From assembly GCA_026003835.1 (NCBI GenBank), contig BPHZ01000006.1:124001-188000 (forward strand): DNA of 64,000 nucleotides. Reading direction: 5' to 3'. Position numbers and translations under genes: made by a program. How positions within the stretch are numbered: position 1 is the first letter of the stretch; every line of letters begins with the position of its first letter. Under the pieces are notes generated by a model. It was given only the letters and a program-made list of their open reading frames with translations. It did not search any database and was not told the DNA's origin. This DNA comes from Herpetosiphonaceae bacterium. Lineage in GTDB: Bacteria; Chloroflexota; Chloroflexia; Chloroflexales; Herpetosiphonaceae. This document shows, in pieces, positions 1-8,815 of the stretch.

Positions 1-725
1 CGCCGATATGGTGATGGGCGAGACCGCTGAGAAGCTCGCGCGCATCTACGGCATCAGCCGCGAAGAGCAGGATCAGTATGCACTGCGCTCGCAGCAGCGC
101 GCGGAAGCGGCGATCAAGGGCGGTCGATTTGAGGCTGAAATCGTTCCTGTCGAAGTTCCCGGCAAGGGCGGCCCGACGCTGGTCGCCACTGATGAGCACC
201 CCCGCTTCGGTGCGACCCTTGAATCGATGGCGAAGCTGCCGCCGGTCTTCGCGAAGGATGGCACAGTCAGCGCAGGCAACTCCTCGGGCATTACCGATGG
301 GGCCTGTGCGCTGGTGCTGATGGAGCGGCGTATCGCCGACGAGTGGGGCCTGAAGCCGCTGGCTCTGATTGGCAACTATACAATGGCCGGCGTCGAGCCG
401 AGCATTATGGGCATCGGCCCAGTGCCGGCGATCCGCGAGCTGGAGCGCCGGACGGGCCGGCGCCTGGCCGACTACGATCTGGTGGAGCTGAACGAGGCTT
501 TTGCCGCCCAGGTGCTGGCCTGTGACCGTGACCTGCACTTCGATCACGATCGCCTCAATGTCAATGGCGGCGCCATCGCCCTGGGCCATCCCATCGGCTG
601 CACAGGCGCGCGTATCGCTACGACACTGATCTACGAGATGCAGCGGCGCGACGTCGAGTGGGGCCTGGCTACCCTGTGCGTCTCCGGTGGGCAGGGCATG
701 GCCGTGGAGTTTCGCAGGGTCCTAG
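1..725 (+). CDS. acetyl-CoA acetyltransferase (thiolase), C-terminal part
   Basis: Thiolase of beta-oxidation or acetoacetyl-CoA metabolism, cut by the window start, so the N-terminal half with the nucleophilic Cys is not visible. What is seen is the C-terminal domain: the active-site NEAFA motif (around base 490), the GGAIALGHPIGCTGAR loop carrying the catalytic His (around 567-615), and the terminal Cys motif CVSGGQGMA (around 678-705). The reading frame runs without a stop into the next gene. A TAG at 723-725, one base out of frame, is where a thiolase normally ends. I therefore read the apparent thiolase-hydratase fusion as a one-base insertion near 718-722. The enoyl-CoA hydratase and MaoC genes downstream fit fatty-acid oxidation or a related acyl-CoA pathway. 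Confidence 0.85.
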
Positions 726-727
726 CG

Positions 728-1494
728 GTGCTGATCGATCGTACACAGCAGGACGGCGTTCTGACGCTCACCCTCAACCGGCCGCAGGCGCTCAATGCCC
801 TCAGCCTGGCAGCCTGGGCCGAGCTGGAGCAGGCGATCGCGTACGCGCGCGATGATGATAACGTGCGGGCGCTCTTGATCACCGGCGCCGGCAAGGCCTT
901 CTCCGCCGGCGGGGATATCAAGGAGATGCGCCCGGACCGCACATCCGCCGAGCAGCGGGAGCGGCTGCGCCTGATCAACCGGACGATTTTGGCGCTCTAC
1001 CGCCTGGAAAAGCCAACCATCGCAGCCGTCAATGGGGGTCGCCGCCGGCAACGGCTGCTCGCTGGCGCTCTCCTGTGACCTGGTCCTTGCGGCGGCAGGA
1101 GCGTCCTTTGTCCTTTCGTTCGTACGCCTCGGCCTGGTTCCCGATGCCGGCGCCACCTGGCTGCTACCACGCCTGATCGGCGAGCGCCGGGCCAAGGAGC
1201 TGGTGATGACCGCCCGGCGTCTGGATGCTGCGGAGGCTCTGGAGTGGGGCTTGATCAGCAGGGTAGTACCCGATGATGCGCTGGCGGGCGAGGCGCTTGA
1301 GCTTGCGTGCCGGCTTGCTACAGGGCCGGCACTGGCGCTGGGTCTCGGCAAGCGGCTCGTCGCCGACGCCCCCGCAGCGCACGTTCGAAGAAGCGCTGGA
1401 GGCCGAATCGCTGGCCCAGGGACTCTGCGTCGTCTATCCGGACTACCGCGAGGGTGTCGCTGCTTTCCTGGAGAAGCGCGAGCCGAACTTTTAA
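728..1494 (+). CDS. enoyl-CoA hydratase/isomerase family protein (two frameshifts)
   Basis: Crotonase-fold protein that would hydrate enoyl-CoA. The reconstructed product is about 255 residues, the normal family length. Visible family features are the start VLIDRTQ..GVLTLTLNRPQALNALS, the oxyanion-hole segment ITGAGKAFSAGGDIKEM, the second block AAVNGVAAGNGCSLALSCD, the catalytic-region segment LGLVPDAGATWLLPRLIG and the C-terminal PDYREGVAAFLEKREP. The frame breaks at about 1033-1037 (GGGGG where GGGG restores the frame) and at about 1367-1371 (CCCCC where CCCC restores it). The start is taken as GTG 728, directly after the probable thiolase stop. Both breaks lie in homopolymers, so sequencing error is likelier than a pseudogene. 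Confidence 0.8.
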
Positions 1495-1537
1495 CTCTCA
1501 GTTGGCATGAGCTGTATCTGAACGTTGAAAACTGCCT

Positions 1538-1993
1538 ATGAAACACTACTACGAAGACTTTCAGGTTGGCGACGAGTTTATCACACCTGGACGAACGGTA
1601 ACTGAGGCCGATGTGATGCTCTTCGCGGGACTCTCCGGCGATTACAATCCTCTCCACACTGATGCCGAGTACGCGCGCGAGACGATCTACGGCGAGCGGA
1701 TTGCCCACGGACTGCTTGGGCTCTCCATCGCCACGGGCCTGAAGGCCCGCCTGGGGATTATGCAAGGGACGATTATGGCCTTCCTCGGCCTGGAGTGGCG
1801 TTTTACGGGGCCGATCACGTTTGGCGATACGATCCACTGCCGCGTCCGCATTAAGTCAATGCGCGAAACCAGCAAGCCCGACCGTGGCATTATCGTCCAG
1901 GCCGTGCAGATCGTGAATCAGCGCGGTGAAGTGGTTCAAGAGGGTGAGATGACGACAATGATTCGTCGTCGACCCTCGGAGGAAAAGGCGTGA
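1538..1993 (+). CDS. MaoC-type (R)-specific enoyl-CoA hydratase
   Basis: A 151-residue single hot-dog-fold hydratase. The hydratase-2 motif is visible as FAGLSGDYNPLHTD (residues about 28-41), whose Asp and His are the catalytic pair of the MaoC family, followed by AHGLLGLSIATGL. Known members hydrate trans-2-enoyl-CoA to (R)-3-hydroxyacyl-CoA, for PHA synthesis or for acyl-CoA pathways such as the 3-hydroxypropionate cycle of Chloroflexus, where mesaconyl-CoA hydratase is a larger relative. The exact substrate cannot be read here. The gene lies 43 bp after the crotonase gene. Its stop overlaps the ribosome-binding site of the next gene, so it is part of the same operon. Confidence 0.88.
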   Translation: MKHYYEDFQVGDEFITPGRTVTEADVMLFAGLSGDYNPLHTDAEYARETIYGERIAHGLLGLSIATGLKARLGIMQGTIMAFLGLEWRFTGPITFGDTIHCRVRIKSMRETSKPDRGIIVQAVQIVNQRGEVVQEGEMTTMIRRRPSEEKA

Positions 1994-2007
1994 AAGGAGG
2001 CGCGACG

Positions 2008-2728
2008 ATGAGGTCGCCCTGTATCTTGCAGATCGGCGATTGTACGGTCAGTTGCTCCTACCTGCTCCCCCATCAGCGCGGCGAGATCCGGCTTCAGGAG
2101 GCGCTGCGCCGCGTCTATAACGATCCCGGCATTGTTGTTGTGAATGAGGGACTCGATGGCGAAGCAACGGAAGATTTTCTTCGCCGCTATAGCCGAACGC
2201 TGGAGCGCTATCCAGAGGTCGATGTCGCCATCATCCGCTACGGCGTCAACGACCGCAAGCGCTCCGGCGTAAAGGGCTTTCGCAAGTATACCGAGGAACT
2301 CTGCGACCGCCCTCGAACGCGACCGGCCAGGCATCAATATCGTCCTGGAGACCGGTATCTACGTCGATTATCCTCACCATTACGCCTTCGATCGTAACAG
2401 TAAGTTACAGCCAATCTACAACGTGATACGCCAGGTTGCTGAAGAGCGCGGCTACCCGCTCGTCGATATCTTTGAGCGAATGCGCAAGGAGGTTGAGGCC
2501 GGCAATTGGGATCTACGGGCGCGTGGCTTCGGTGCCGTCGATCCCGAGATGCCTGTGCTTGGCCCGGCGCTCGACCACATTCACGGCCACGATGTGCGCT
2601 GGTTTACCAACATCCACCCAAATCTACGCGGCGTTGCGGTGATTGTCGATGAAGAGGTAAACGTGCTCGTCAGCCATTTTCCCAATGGACTGCACGCGCG
2701 CAGACAGGACCAGCGCGAAGCAGCCTAG
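2008..2728 (+). CDS. SGNH/GDSL-like hydrolase (frameshifted), Cys in place of the catalytic Ser
   Basis: Reconstructed product of about 240 residues, cytoplasmic, with no signal peptide. Three SGNH blocks are visible: ILQIGDCTVS near the N-terminus, IIRYGVNDRK (the GxND block) and NIHPNLRG (the His block). Family members hydrolyse esters or acyl/acetyl groups. Block I reads GDCT, where the family has GDS, so the nucleophile position is Cys (codon TGT). ATG 2008 is chosen because AAAGGAGG lies 7 bp upstream. The frame breaks near 2303-2310; dropping one C of GACCGCC restores the continuation DALERDRPGINIVLETGIYVD. It is co-transcribed with the MaoC gene. An acyl thioesterase or esterase role is plausible but unproven. 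Confidence 0.62.
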
Positions 2729-2888
2729 CCCTGCCGCACACGCAAGGTGTTTTAGCCGCCGGCCTACCGCTCATGGCTGGAGCAGAATCACATCCCGGCA
2801 CCACTGATAGATATCGGTTCTGGTCCCTCTAAGGAATGTTTGTGCTACGCCACAAGCCTGTGCGAAACCTTCGGCAAACACTGATTGG

Positions 2889-2929
2889 GTGACACTCCGC
2901 TGGGGCTTGAAGCCCCAGCGGAGTGTCAC
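2889..2929. repeat. 41-bp near-perfect palindrome between converging genes
   Basis: Two perfect 20-base arms, GTGACACTCCGCTGGGGCTT and its complement, around one central G. It lies between the SGNH gene (+) and the response regulator (-). It could be a bidirectional terminator, although no T-run follows on either side. It could also be a dispersed REP-like or MITE-like palindrome with the GGGGCTTGAAGCCCC core. The rest of 2729-2985 shows nothing else. Confidence 0.75.
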
Positions 2930-2985
2930 AAGAGCCAGACACGAGAACGGGGATCATCATCTTTGTGCAACAACTCAGTTTCAGC

Positions 2986-3612
2986 TTATCCCTGCGGGTA
3001 GAGACGGTGGTAGACGGCGGCAGCCTCGGTGCGGTTGGAGACGCCCAGCTTTTGGTAGATATTCTGCAGGTGGAATTTGACGGTATTTTCGCTCAAGCCG
3101 AGCTGGGCGCCGATCTCCTTGTTGCTGCGGCCCTTGGCCGCCAGCGCCAGCACCTCCATCTCGCGCTCTGAGAGATCAGGCTCTCGCTCGGCGCCGGCCT
3201 TGCGCTGAGTGAGGAGCCAGCGTTTGGCTGCGGCTGGAAAGACGAGCTGGCCGCGATAGACCTGCCGGATCGATTCAACCGTCTGCTGGGGTGGTTCAGT
3301 CTTGAGCGCAAAGCCATCGGCCTCATGCTCGAGCGCCCGCTGGATCGATTCGCCGTCGTTGAAAGCGCTCAGCACCAGCACCTTGACGGATATCTGCTCG
3401 CGGCGGATATGTTCCAACGCTGTCAGCCCATCAATCGCCGGCATTTGCAGGTCGAGCACGACAATGTCGGCCTGAACCTGGCGCAGGGTCTGCAGCAGCG
3501 CTGCGCCATCCGTCACTGCCGCCACCACTTCAATATCAGGCTCGTCCTGAAGCAGCGAGCGCATACCCTCCAGAACCAGCGCGTGATCGTCGGCCAGGAT
3601 AACGCGAATCAT
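2986..3612 (-). CDS. NarL/LuxR-family response regulator
   Basis: A 208-residue cytoplasmic DNA-binding regulator. The N-terminal receiver domain (1-120) has the acidic pair D8/D9, phospho-acceptor D54 in VVLDLQMP and K104. The C-terminal LuxR helix-turn-helix (about 145-208) contains LSEREMEVLALAAKGRSNKE and LSENTVKFHLQNIYQKL. The start has a good ribosome-binding site (GGGAGGAG before ATG). It lies 90 bp after the histidine kinase on the same strand, so the two are almost certainly a cognate pair. Target genes are unknown; the large membrane-protein gene upstream in the same run may share its operon. Confidence 0.92.
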   Translation of the reverse strand: MIRVILADDHALVLEGMRSLLQDEPDIEVVAAVTDGAALLQTLRQVQADIVVLDLQMPAIDGLTALEHIRREQISVKVLVLSAFNDGESIQRALEHEADGFALKTEPPQQTVESIRQVYRGQLVFPAAAKRWLLTQRKAGAEREPDLSEREMEVLALAAKGRSNKEIGAQLGLSENTVKFHLQNIYQKLGVSNRTEAAAVYHRLYPQG

Positions 3613-3702
3613 AGCTCCTCCCGAGGGAGTGTAGACTTCAAGTTTCAGGTTGGGCTCTACCTTTCAAGGTTGAGCTTCACATTCAATCTGAGCCTTGGAA
3701 TA

Positions 3703-4747
3703 TCAGCTACCCCCATGGATCGGCAGGCTGACAACAATCCTGGTGCCTTCGCCCGGCGCACTCTCCAGATCGAAGGTACCGCCCAGGAGCCTGACCCGCT
3801 CCTGCATACCGCTCAGGCCAAGATGAAAGCCGGGGTCAGCCCCGCGGGCGAAGACCTCCTGCGGATCGAAGCCACAGCCATCGTCCGTAACCTCCAGCCG
3901 GATGCGCCCTGGCTCGGCGGCCAGCAGGACATCGGTGCGGGTGGCGCGCCCATGACGAGCGGCATTGGAAAGCGCCTCCTGCAAGATGCGGTAGAGGCCG
4001 ATTTTTGCAGGCAGCGGGATGGGCGGCGGTGTGCCGTCGACGCGCAGCGCCGCAGCGATGCCGGTCATCTCCTCATGCTGGATCAACAGCCCTTCGAGCA
4101 GGGCCACCAGGCTGCGGCGCTCGAACTCCGGCGGCCTGTAGGTGCCCATAAACATGCGAATCTCATCAAGCGCCGTCTCCAGCAGGCGAATAACCGCAGC
4201 CAGCCGCTGTTCAGCAGCGACATCCGACGGCTGGCGGGTAAGCTGGCGTTGGAGCAGGTTGAGCTGCGACAGGGCCGCGAACAGATACTGCACCGGCCCA
4301 TCATGGATGTCAAGGATGATGCGGCCAATTTCACGCTCGGTGATCTGCAGCAGCTCACGCGAGGCCGCGCGCTCGCGGTCGCATTCGTAGCGTAGCGCAT
4401 CGACCTGAAGCAGCGGGGCGACGATCTCGGCGGCTGCGGCGGCCAACGCCCGGCGCTCGGGCGTCAGCGGCTCAGCCGCTTGCAGCTCCAACGCAGCGCT
4501 CAACGTCAAATCCCCGGTCTCGATCGGCAGGCGCTCGGTAGCGCTGAACGAGGCGGCTGCGGAGAGGGGCGCTGCCGCGATGATCGTTTCCTGCTGACCG
4601 TCGGAAGCAACGACACGCGCTCCTGTTGCGCCCAGCGCCGCCAGCAGCCGGGCCAGCATCCGCGTACAGATCGCCACCCCCCTCATTGGTTATCGGCAAG
4701 ATCAGCTCCGCCGACGATCCACTCTGCATAGACTGCTCCCCAGACAT
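3703..4747 (-). CDS. sensor histidine kinase, HisKA_3 type (probable frameshift near N-terminus)
   Basis: Soluble NarX/DegS-like kinase with no membrane segments, so it probably senses a cytoplasmic signal. The N-terminal 110 residues look GAF-like. The HisKA_3 H-box is EREIGRIILDIHDGPVQYL (phospho-accepting His about residue 148). The ATPase part has the N-box LQEALSNAARHGRAT and the G-box DDGCGFD, ending LGGTFDLESAPGEGTRI. An in-frame ATG exists at 4686. However, removing one G from the GGGGGG run at 4671-4676 joins an upstream frame, MSGEQSMQSGSSAELILPIT, that gives a complete GAF-like start at 4747, only 11 bp after the preceding stop. I prefer 4747. Partner: the response regulator downstream. 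Confidence 0.85.
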
Positions 4748-4757
4748 ACCCGACACC

Positions 4758-6890
4758 CTACCGCAGAAGCAACTCGATACGCGATACTTCGACACTCACC
4801 TCGCGCTCCACGCCGGCGAGCTGTCGTGGCCTGGTTGCCCCGGTCAGGCGCAGCTCGTGCTCGCCGGGCGGCAGACTCAGCGGGATCTCTACGATCTGTC
4901 CCGGCTGCACGAGGATATCCCTTGTCGCCTCTTGCCAGGTAATGCTCAACTGATCGGTCGGCGCCTGGTCGATAGAGAGCCGTAGTGTGACATCAACGCT
5001 GGCTGAGGCCGGGTTGATCAGCCGCAGCCGGCCTCGTTTCGACATCCATCTGCGCTCATTCATAACCTCCCACCAACCATCGAGCAGGATCGGCTGTGGA
5101 CGCTGGGTCTGCGGCAGAGGCACGCGAAAAACTTCAGCGCCTTCATCGGCCAGCAGCGGCGGCTCATCGCTCACCTGGCGCCAGATCGATCGGAAGGTCG
5201 TGACCGCTTCTGCCGTCGCCTGCGTTTTATCGAATGTCACATAGCCGATACCGTAGAAACGCAGGATGGTTTGCAAATCCTCCGGCGTGTACTCGATGAT
5301 ATCCCGTCCGCCCGGGCGGTTCCGCCAAAGTTGGCGTAAAATCGGCACGTACTCGACCTGATAGTAGGGAGGGATTCGCGCCAGATAGCCGCCCCAGATC
5401 GGCTTGCGATGAGAGATCTGCTGGATCATGGTATTTGGAATATCATGATTGTTCGGCAGGGGAAGCACTGACCCTTCCCCCTGGAGGCTGCCAAGGCGCT
5501 CAAATGCCGGGGCAACCTCGACCGGCTGGTGGTCAACACGCCAGAAGCCATACTCCACAACAATAGCCAGAAGCATGAGACCTGCCAGCGGAATTCGCCA
5601 GCGCCCCAAACGCCCGCCGCTCAACGCCTTGAACCCATACGCCGCGATGACGGCCAGCATCATATGCGTGAAGATCAGGGCAAGCTGCGGATAGCGGGAG
5701 ATGTTGACGCCTGGAAGCCCCTCGATCAGACGGTAGGGCAGCGGAATACCCGTGTCGATACCCGCCACACGCAGCGAGGCTCCCAGGCCGACGACGAGCA
5801 TAACCAGGCCCAGCGCAAAAAACAGCCGCACCGCTCGAAACGATCGATAGAGGCCGAAGAGCGCCAGGGCCAGCAGCGTATAGCCAGCCGCCGACTGCCA
5901 GTTCCCGGTATGCGGCCAGGCGGCAAAATGCCAGGCACCAAAGCGAGCAGGCTGGAGGATAAAAGGCAAGAACAGATCGAGCAGATCAGCACCCTGGCGG
6001 CGGCTAATCTCAACCCAGACCGTGCCCGATGGCGGCAGAGCGCGAATCGCAGAGCCGAAGATAATCCAGAAGATGGCCCCAGAAGCAATCGCAACAAGCA
6101 GGCCCCGCCCAATGATCCGCTTCCAGTTCTCCGGCGACACCATGATGAAGGCGACGGTAAAGATCGCACAGAAGATTGCAGTAAAGAGGAAAACGTACAG
6201 GCCAAGGAGCGCAATGGTGACGAAGACCAGGGCAGCGGCGACAATAAGCAGTCCCAGCCTTCGTGATACCTGCGCACGAAAGATTTCGAGCAGCAGCAGG
6301 ATGAAGACAGGGATGCCGAACCAGGCCGCTTTTTCAAGCTGCCCATGCCAGATGACACTGAGCGCAATCGGCGAGGCAAGCCAGAGCCCACCAGCAATAA
6401 AGGCGGCAAGGCGATCTCTTACCCAACGCAGAGTAAGCATTTGCAGGCTCAGTCCATTCAGGACCAGCGCAATCACTGTTGCCGCGTTGTATGCCACGAC
6501 CGGGCCAAAGAGATACTGGATCGGTAGGGTGGGGACGGAGAGAGGCAACAGAATCGGCTCCAGCTCCAGGCGTGCCCCGTGCGGAGCATACAGCAGGCTT
6601 GTAAAGAAGGGATTGGTCCTGTGCTCAAGGGCGTAGCGCGCCCACCAGAAAAAGTAGATCTTCTGCCAGGCGTCAGCTCGCGCGATCTGGCTGCCGCTGA
6701 CCTGTCCCAGATCGCTGGAGAGTGGATAGACCAGCAAGAGCGCAAGGATCAGGTAAGCGACGAGCGAGAGTCCCACGTAGACGGCACTGCGCGCGAGACG
6801 CTGGCTCAGCGGCTGACCCTGCTCCGGCGAGCCAGCTGCTCGCTGGACCACGTTCCCAGTTCTTGCTTCGATCGTCCCTGGGTCTCTCAT
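4758..6890 (-). CDS. large polytopic membrane protein, GT-C glycosyltransferase-like
   Basis: 710 residues with about 12 predicted membrane helices (residues 35-440) followed by a soluble C-terminal domain (about 450-710) rich in beta-type sequence. The first external loop (around SSDLGQVSGSQIARADAW) and the large C-terminal extracytoplasmic domain resemble GT-C-fold and YfhO-like proteins that use lipid-linked sugars. No diagnostic catalytic motif can be assigned, so substrate and reaction are unknown. The gene is directly upstream of the kinase/regulator pair (11 bp to the revised kinase start), which suggests one transcript and perhaps envelope-stress regulation of glycan assembly. Confidence 0.65.
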   Translation of the reverse strand: MRDPGTIEARTGNVVQRAAGSPEQGQPLSQRLARSAVYVGLSLVAYLILALLLVYPLSSDLGQVSGSQIARADAWQKIYFFWWARYALEHRTNPFFTSLLYAPHGARLELEPILLPLSVPTLPIQYLFGPVVAYNAATVIALVLNGLSLQMLTLRWVRDRLAAFIAGGLWLASPIALSVIWHGQLEKAAWFGIPVFILLLLEIFRAQVSRRLGLLIVAAALVFVTIALLGLYVFLFTAIFCAIFTVAFIMVSPENWKRIIGRGLLVAIASGAIFWIIFGSAIRALPPSGTVWVEISRRQGADLLDLFLPFILQPARFGAWHFAAWPHTGNWQSAAGYTLLALALFGLYRSFRAVRLFFALGLVMLVVGLGASLRVAGIDTGIPLPYRLIEGLPGVNISRYPQLALIFTHMMLAVIAAYGFKALSGGRLGRWRIPLAGLMLLAIVVEYGFWRVDHQPVEVAPAFERLGSLQGEGSVLPLPNNHDIPNTMIQQISHRKPIWGGYLARIPPYYQVEYVPILRQLWRNRPGGRDIIEYTPEDLQTILRFYGIGYVTFDKTQATAEAVTTFRSIWRQVSDEPPLLADEGAEVFRVPLPQTQRPQPILLDGWWEVMNERRWMSKRGRLRLINPASASVDVTLRLSIDQAPTDQLSITWQEATRDILVQPGQIVEIPLSLPPGEHELRLTGATRPRQLAGVEREVSVEVSRIELLLR

Positions 6891-7025
6891 ACAGGCTCAG
6901 CCTTTTGCTTCATCTACTTCCACAGGCATTCTCTATTCTGTTCTGATACTGTATGCCTGCCATCACCGCGGCACAGCTTGTGCTAAAGGTCAGGGTGTGG
7001 CTGTGCAAGGTGGATGAGGCTTGCG

Positions 7026-7316
7026 ATGGTTCGATGTCCGACATGCGAACAACGATGTACCTATATTGGCGACCAGCCAGGCGCATTAGCACGCTTCGGC
7101 AGGCGTATGGAGCTATGGAACTGTCCCAAATGCGGCACGACCATTAGCCGGATGCGTCAGCCTCGCCCGATGCAGTTTCTCCATGTACGAGGACGTGCTA
7201 TCAAACAGCGTGAGCGCCGCCGGCCGCTCTTCAAGTTGCGCGTTGTACCCCTTAACCAGGCCAGCTCGCGACCCGACGTCCGTTGCAGCGCTACACTCGT
7301 TGCTGAATCCACCTAG
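7026..7316 (+). CDS. small zinc-ribbon protein
   Basis: A 96-residue basic protein with two CxxC knuckles, CPTC (residues 4-7) and CPKC (about 34-37), spaced like a zinc ribbon, followed by an Arg-rich tail. ATG 7026 has GATGAGG upstream; ATG 7014 is an alternative. It is the only + strand gene in this stretch and its stop overlaps the end of the converging membrane-protein gene by 4 bp. Function is not recognisable; nucleic-acid or protein binding through a structural zinc is inferred. The C-terminal 35 residues look low in information, so the true product may be shorter. Confidence 0.5.
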   Translation: MVRCPTCEQRCTYIGDQPGALARFGRRMELWNCPKCGTTISRMRQPRPMQFLHVRGRAIKQRERRRPLFKLRVVPLNQASSRPDVRCSATLVAEST

Positions 7317-8815
7317 CCATCCCGCGCACAGTTTGTCATCATCCCGCAGCGATTAAAGAGCAGATCATCGAACCGCCCAATCACCTGGCGCGGCACTTCC
7401 ACTGCCTGGTAGTATAGCATCTCCTCCCAGATCAGCCCCCGGCGCATCTCTTTCCGCACAACCGTCCATTGAGCGATAAGGCCAACATTCCAGTAGATCA
7501 GGAGCACAGCTGCCAGCACCAGCGGCCAACGGCCAGTGCGTATGCGTAGCCGTTCGATGAGCGACGCAAGGCCGAGCACAAAGATCGGCGTACATTCAAT
7601 CAGCCGCCGGAAGCCAAACGAGCCGCTCAGGTGCCAGGTCGTGCCAAAGGCGCCATTGATATAGGTCTGGGCGACGAAGCCCAGCAGCAGCAGCGCCGCC
7701 AGCATACGATCACGCCGCATCAGCCAGATCAGACCGATCAGACCAATCAGCAGGATTGGGCTCCAGAGAAACGCGCCATGCCGCGCGTCGAACAGCGTCC
7801 CAAAGAAATGCCAGCTGACCAGATTAAGCTTGCCGGAGACTGTCGATGAGGGCCGTGGAGAGCCGTTGAGCACCTGATAGGCGACGAGTTGCGGGATCAG
7901 CGCAACCGCAAAGGCCACAACCAAGAGAACATGGCCTATCAGCAAGCTACGCATCTCGCCCCAGCGCCGCCCGCGCAGCAAGCGAGCGTAAGCATCGAGG
8001 CCCTCAACCGCCGGAATGATCATCAGCAGGCCGAGCTGCTCGCGGGTTATAGTCATCAGGCCGCCGATGATCCCCAGGCTGACCCAGTTCATAGGAGAGC
8101 GCCGCGCCGTCCGATCTTCCAACTGCCCATCCCAGCCGCGTAGCCAGACTGTCAGAAACAGCGCGAAGAGAAAAAAGGCCGTAGCGTGGGACCAGGGCAT
8201 AGCGATGGTGCTATAGAAGATCAGAGGTGTCGCCAACCAGATGGCGACCGTCGCCAGCGTGGCGGCGAAGGCGCCGCTAAAGCGCCGCGCCAGACGGTAG
8301 GTCAGCAGCAGGCCAAGCAGCGCGTAGAGCGCCGACATAAAGCAAGCTGCCCAGATATAGGGGCGCGAATAGCCATCGGCGGCGACCTCGACTCCCAGCA
8401 GCCGCGCAGCTCGCACGCCAATATCCGCCAGGATGTAGCCCGGCGACCACATCAGCGCCGAGCCGACCGGCGCGACGTTTCGCAGCTTGCCGGTGACAGG
8501 GTTCGGATTGGCCGCATCGGTACGCAGCAGAGCGTTGAAGACCGCCGGATCACGATTGCGCAGCCCGGCCTGGGCGAAGTGCTCATATTCATTGCGGAAG
8601 TCAAGGTCGCCATCAAAGTAGACCGAGCGCAGGTACGCGTAGTACTGCACCTCGTCGCTCAGCGCCACACGTGGATTGCTCAGCGGCAGCAGCAATACAA
8701 ACAGGACAACGATCAGCAGCGCTCCCCGATCGCATTGAGCGATCCAGGCCCTTAAATCTCTCAACTTCCCCCAGCCTGTCCGAGCCGCTGATCTGGCTGT
8801 TCCCTCGCCGATCAT
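7313..8815 (-). CDS. polytopic membrane protein, probable GT-C type glycosyltransferase
   Basis: 500 residues beginning MIGEGTARSAARTGWGKL, with about 11 hydrophobic segments. The first external loop reads NPRVALSDEVQYYAYLRS, with the acidic pair typical of the first loop of GT-C enzymes (ArnT/PMT-like), which move sugar from polyprenyl-phosphate carriers. A frame extends 219 bp further upstream, but that part overlaps the methyltransferase and has no family character. ATG 8815 overlaps the methyltransferase stop as ATGA, the usual sign of translational coupling in this locus. Acceptor and donor are unknown. Confidence 0.68.
   Translation of the reverse strand: MIGEGTARSAARTGWGKLRDLRAWIAQCDRGALLIVVLFVLLLPLSNPRVALSDEVQYYAYLRSVYFDGDLDFRNEYEHFAQAGLRNRDPAVFNALLRTDAANPNPVTGKLRNVAPVGSALMWSPGYILADIGVRAARLLGVEVAADGYSRPYIWAACFMSALYALLGLLLTYRLARRFSGAFAATLATVAIWLATPLIFYSTIAMPWSHATAFFLFALFLTVWLRGWDGQLEDRTARRSPMNWVSLGIIGGLMTITREQLGLLMIIPAVEGLDAYARLLRGRRWGEMRSLLIGHVLLVVAFAVALIPQLVAYQVLNGSPRPSSTVSGKLNLVSWHFFGTLFDARHGAFLWSPILLIGLIGLIWLMRRDRMLAALLLLGFVAQTYINGAFGTTWHLSGSFGFRRLIECTPIFVLGLASLIERLRIRTGRWPLVLAAVLLIYWNVGLIAQWTVVRKEMRRGLIWEEMLYYQAVEVPRQVIGRFDDLLFNRCGMMTNCARDG

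Noticed and set aside
1..1078. Thiolase-enoyl-CoA hydratase fusion protein
   Set aside because: A TAG one base out of frame lies exactly at the normal thiolase end and two nearby frameshifts are also present, so the fusion is likely an insertion artefact.
722..1837. Long - strand open frame (about 370 residues) antisense to the hydratase and MaoC genes
   Set aside because: It has no family-like segments, and the + strand frames contain clear crotonase and MaoC motifs. GC-rich DNA gives such shadows.
3325..4395. Long + strand open frame (about 356 residues) opposite the response regulator and kinase
   Set aside because: The kinase and regulator motifs on the - strand are unambiguous; the + frame has no recognisable domain.
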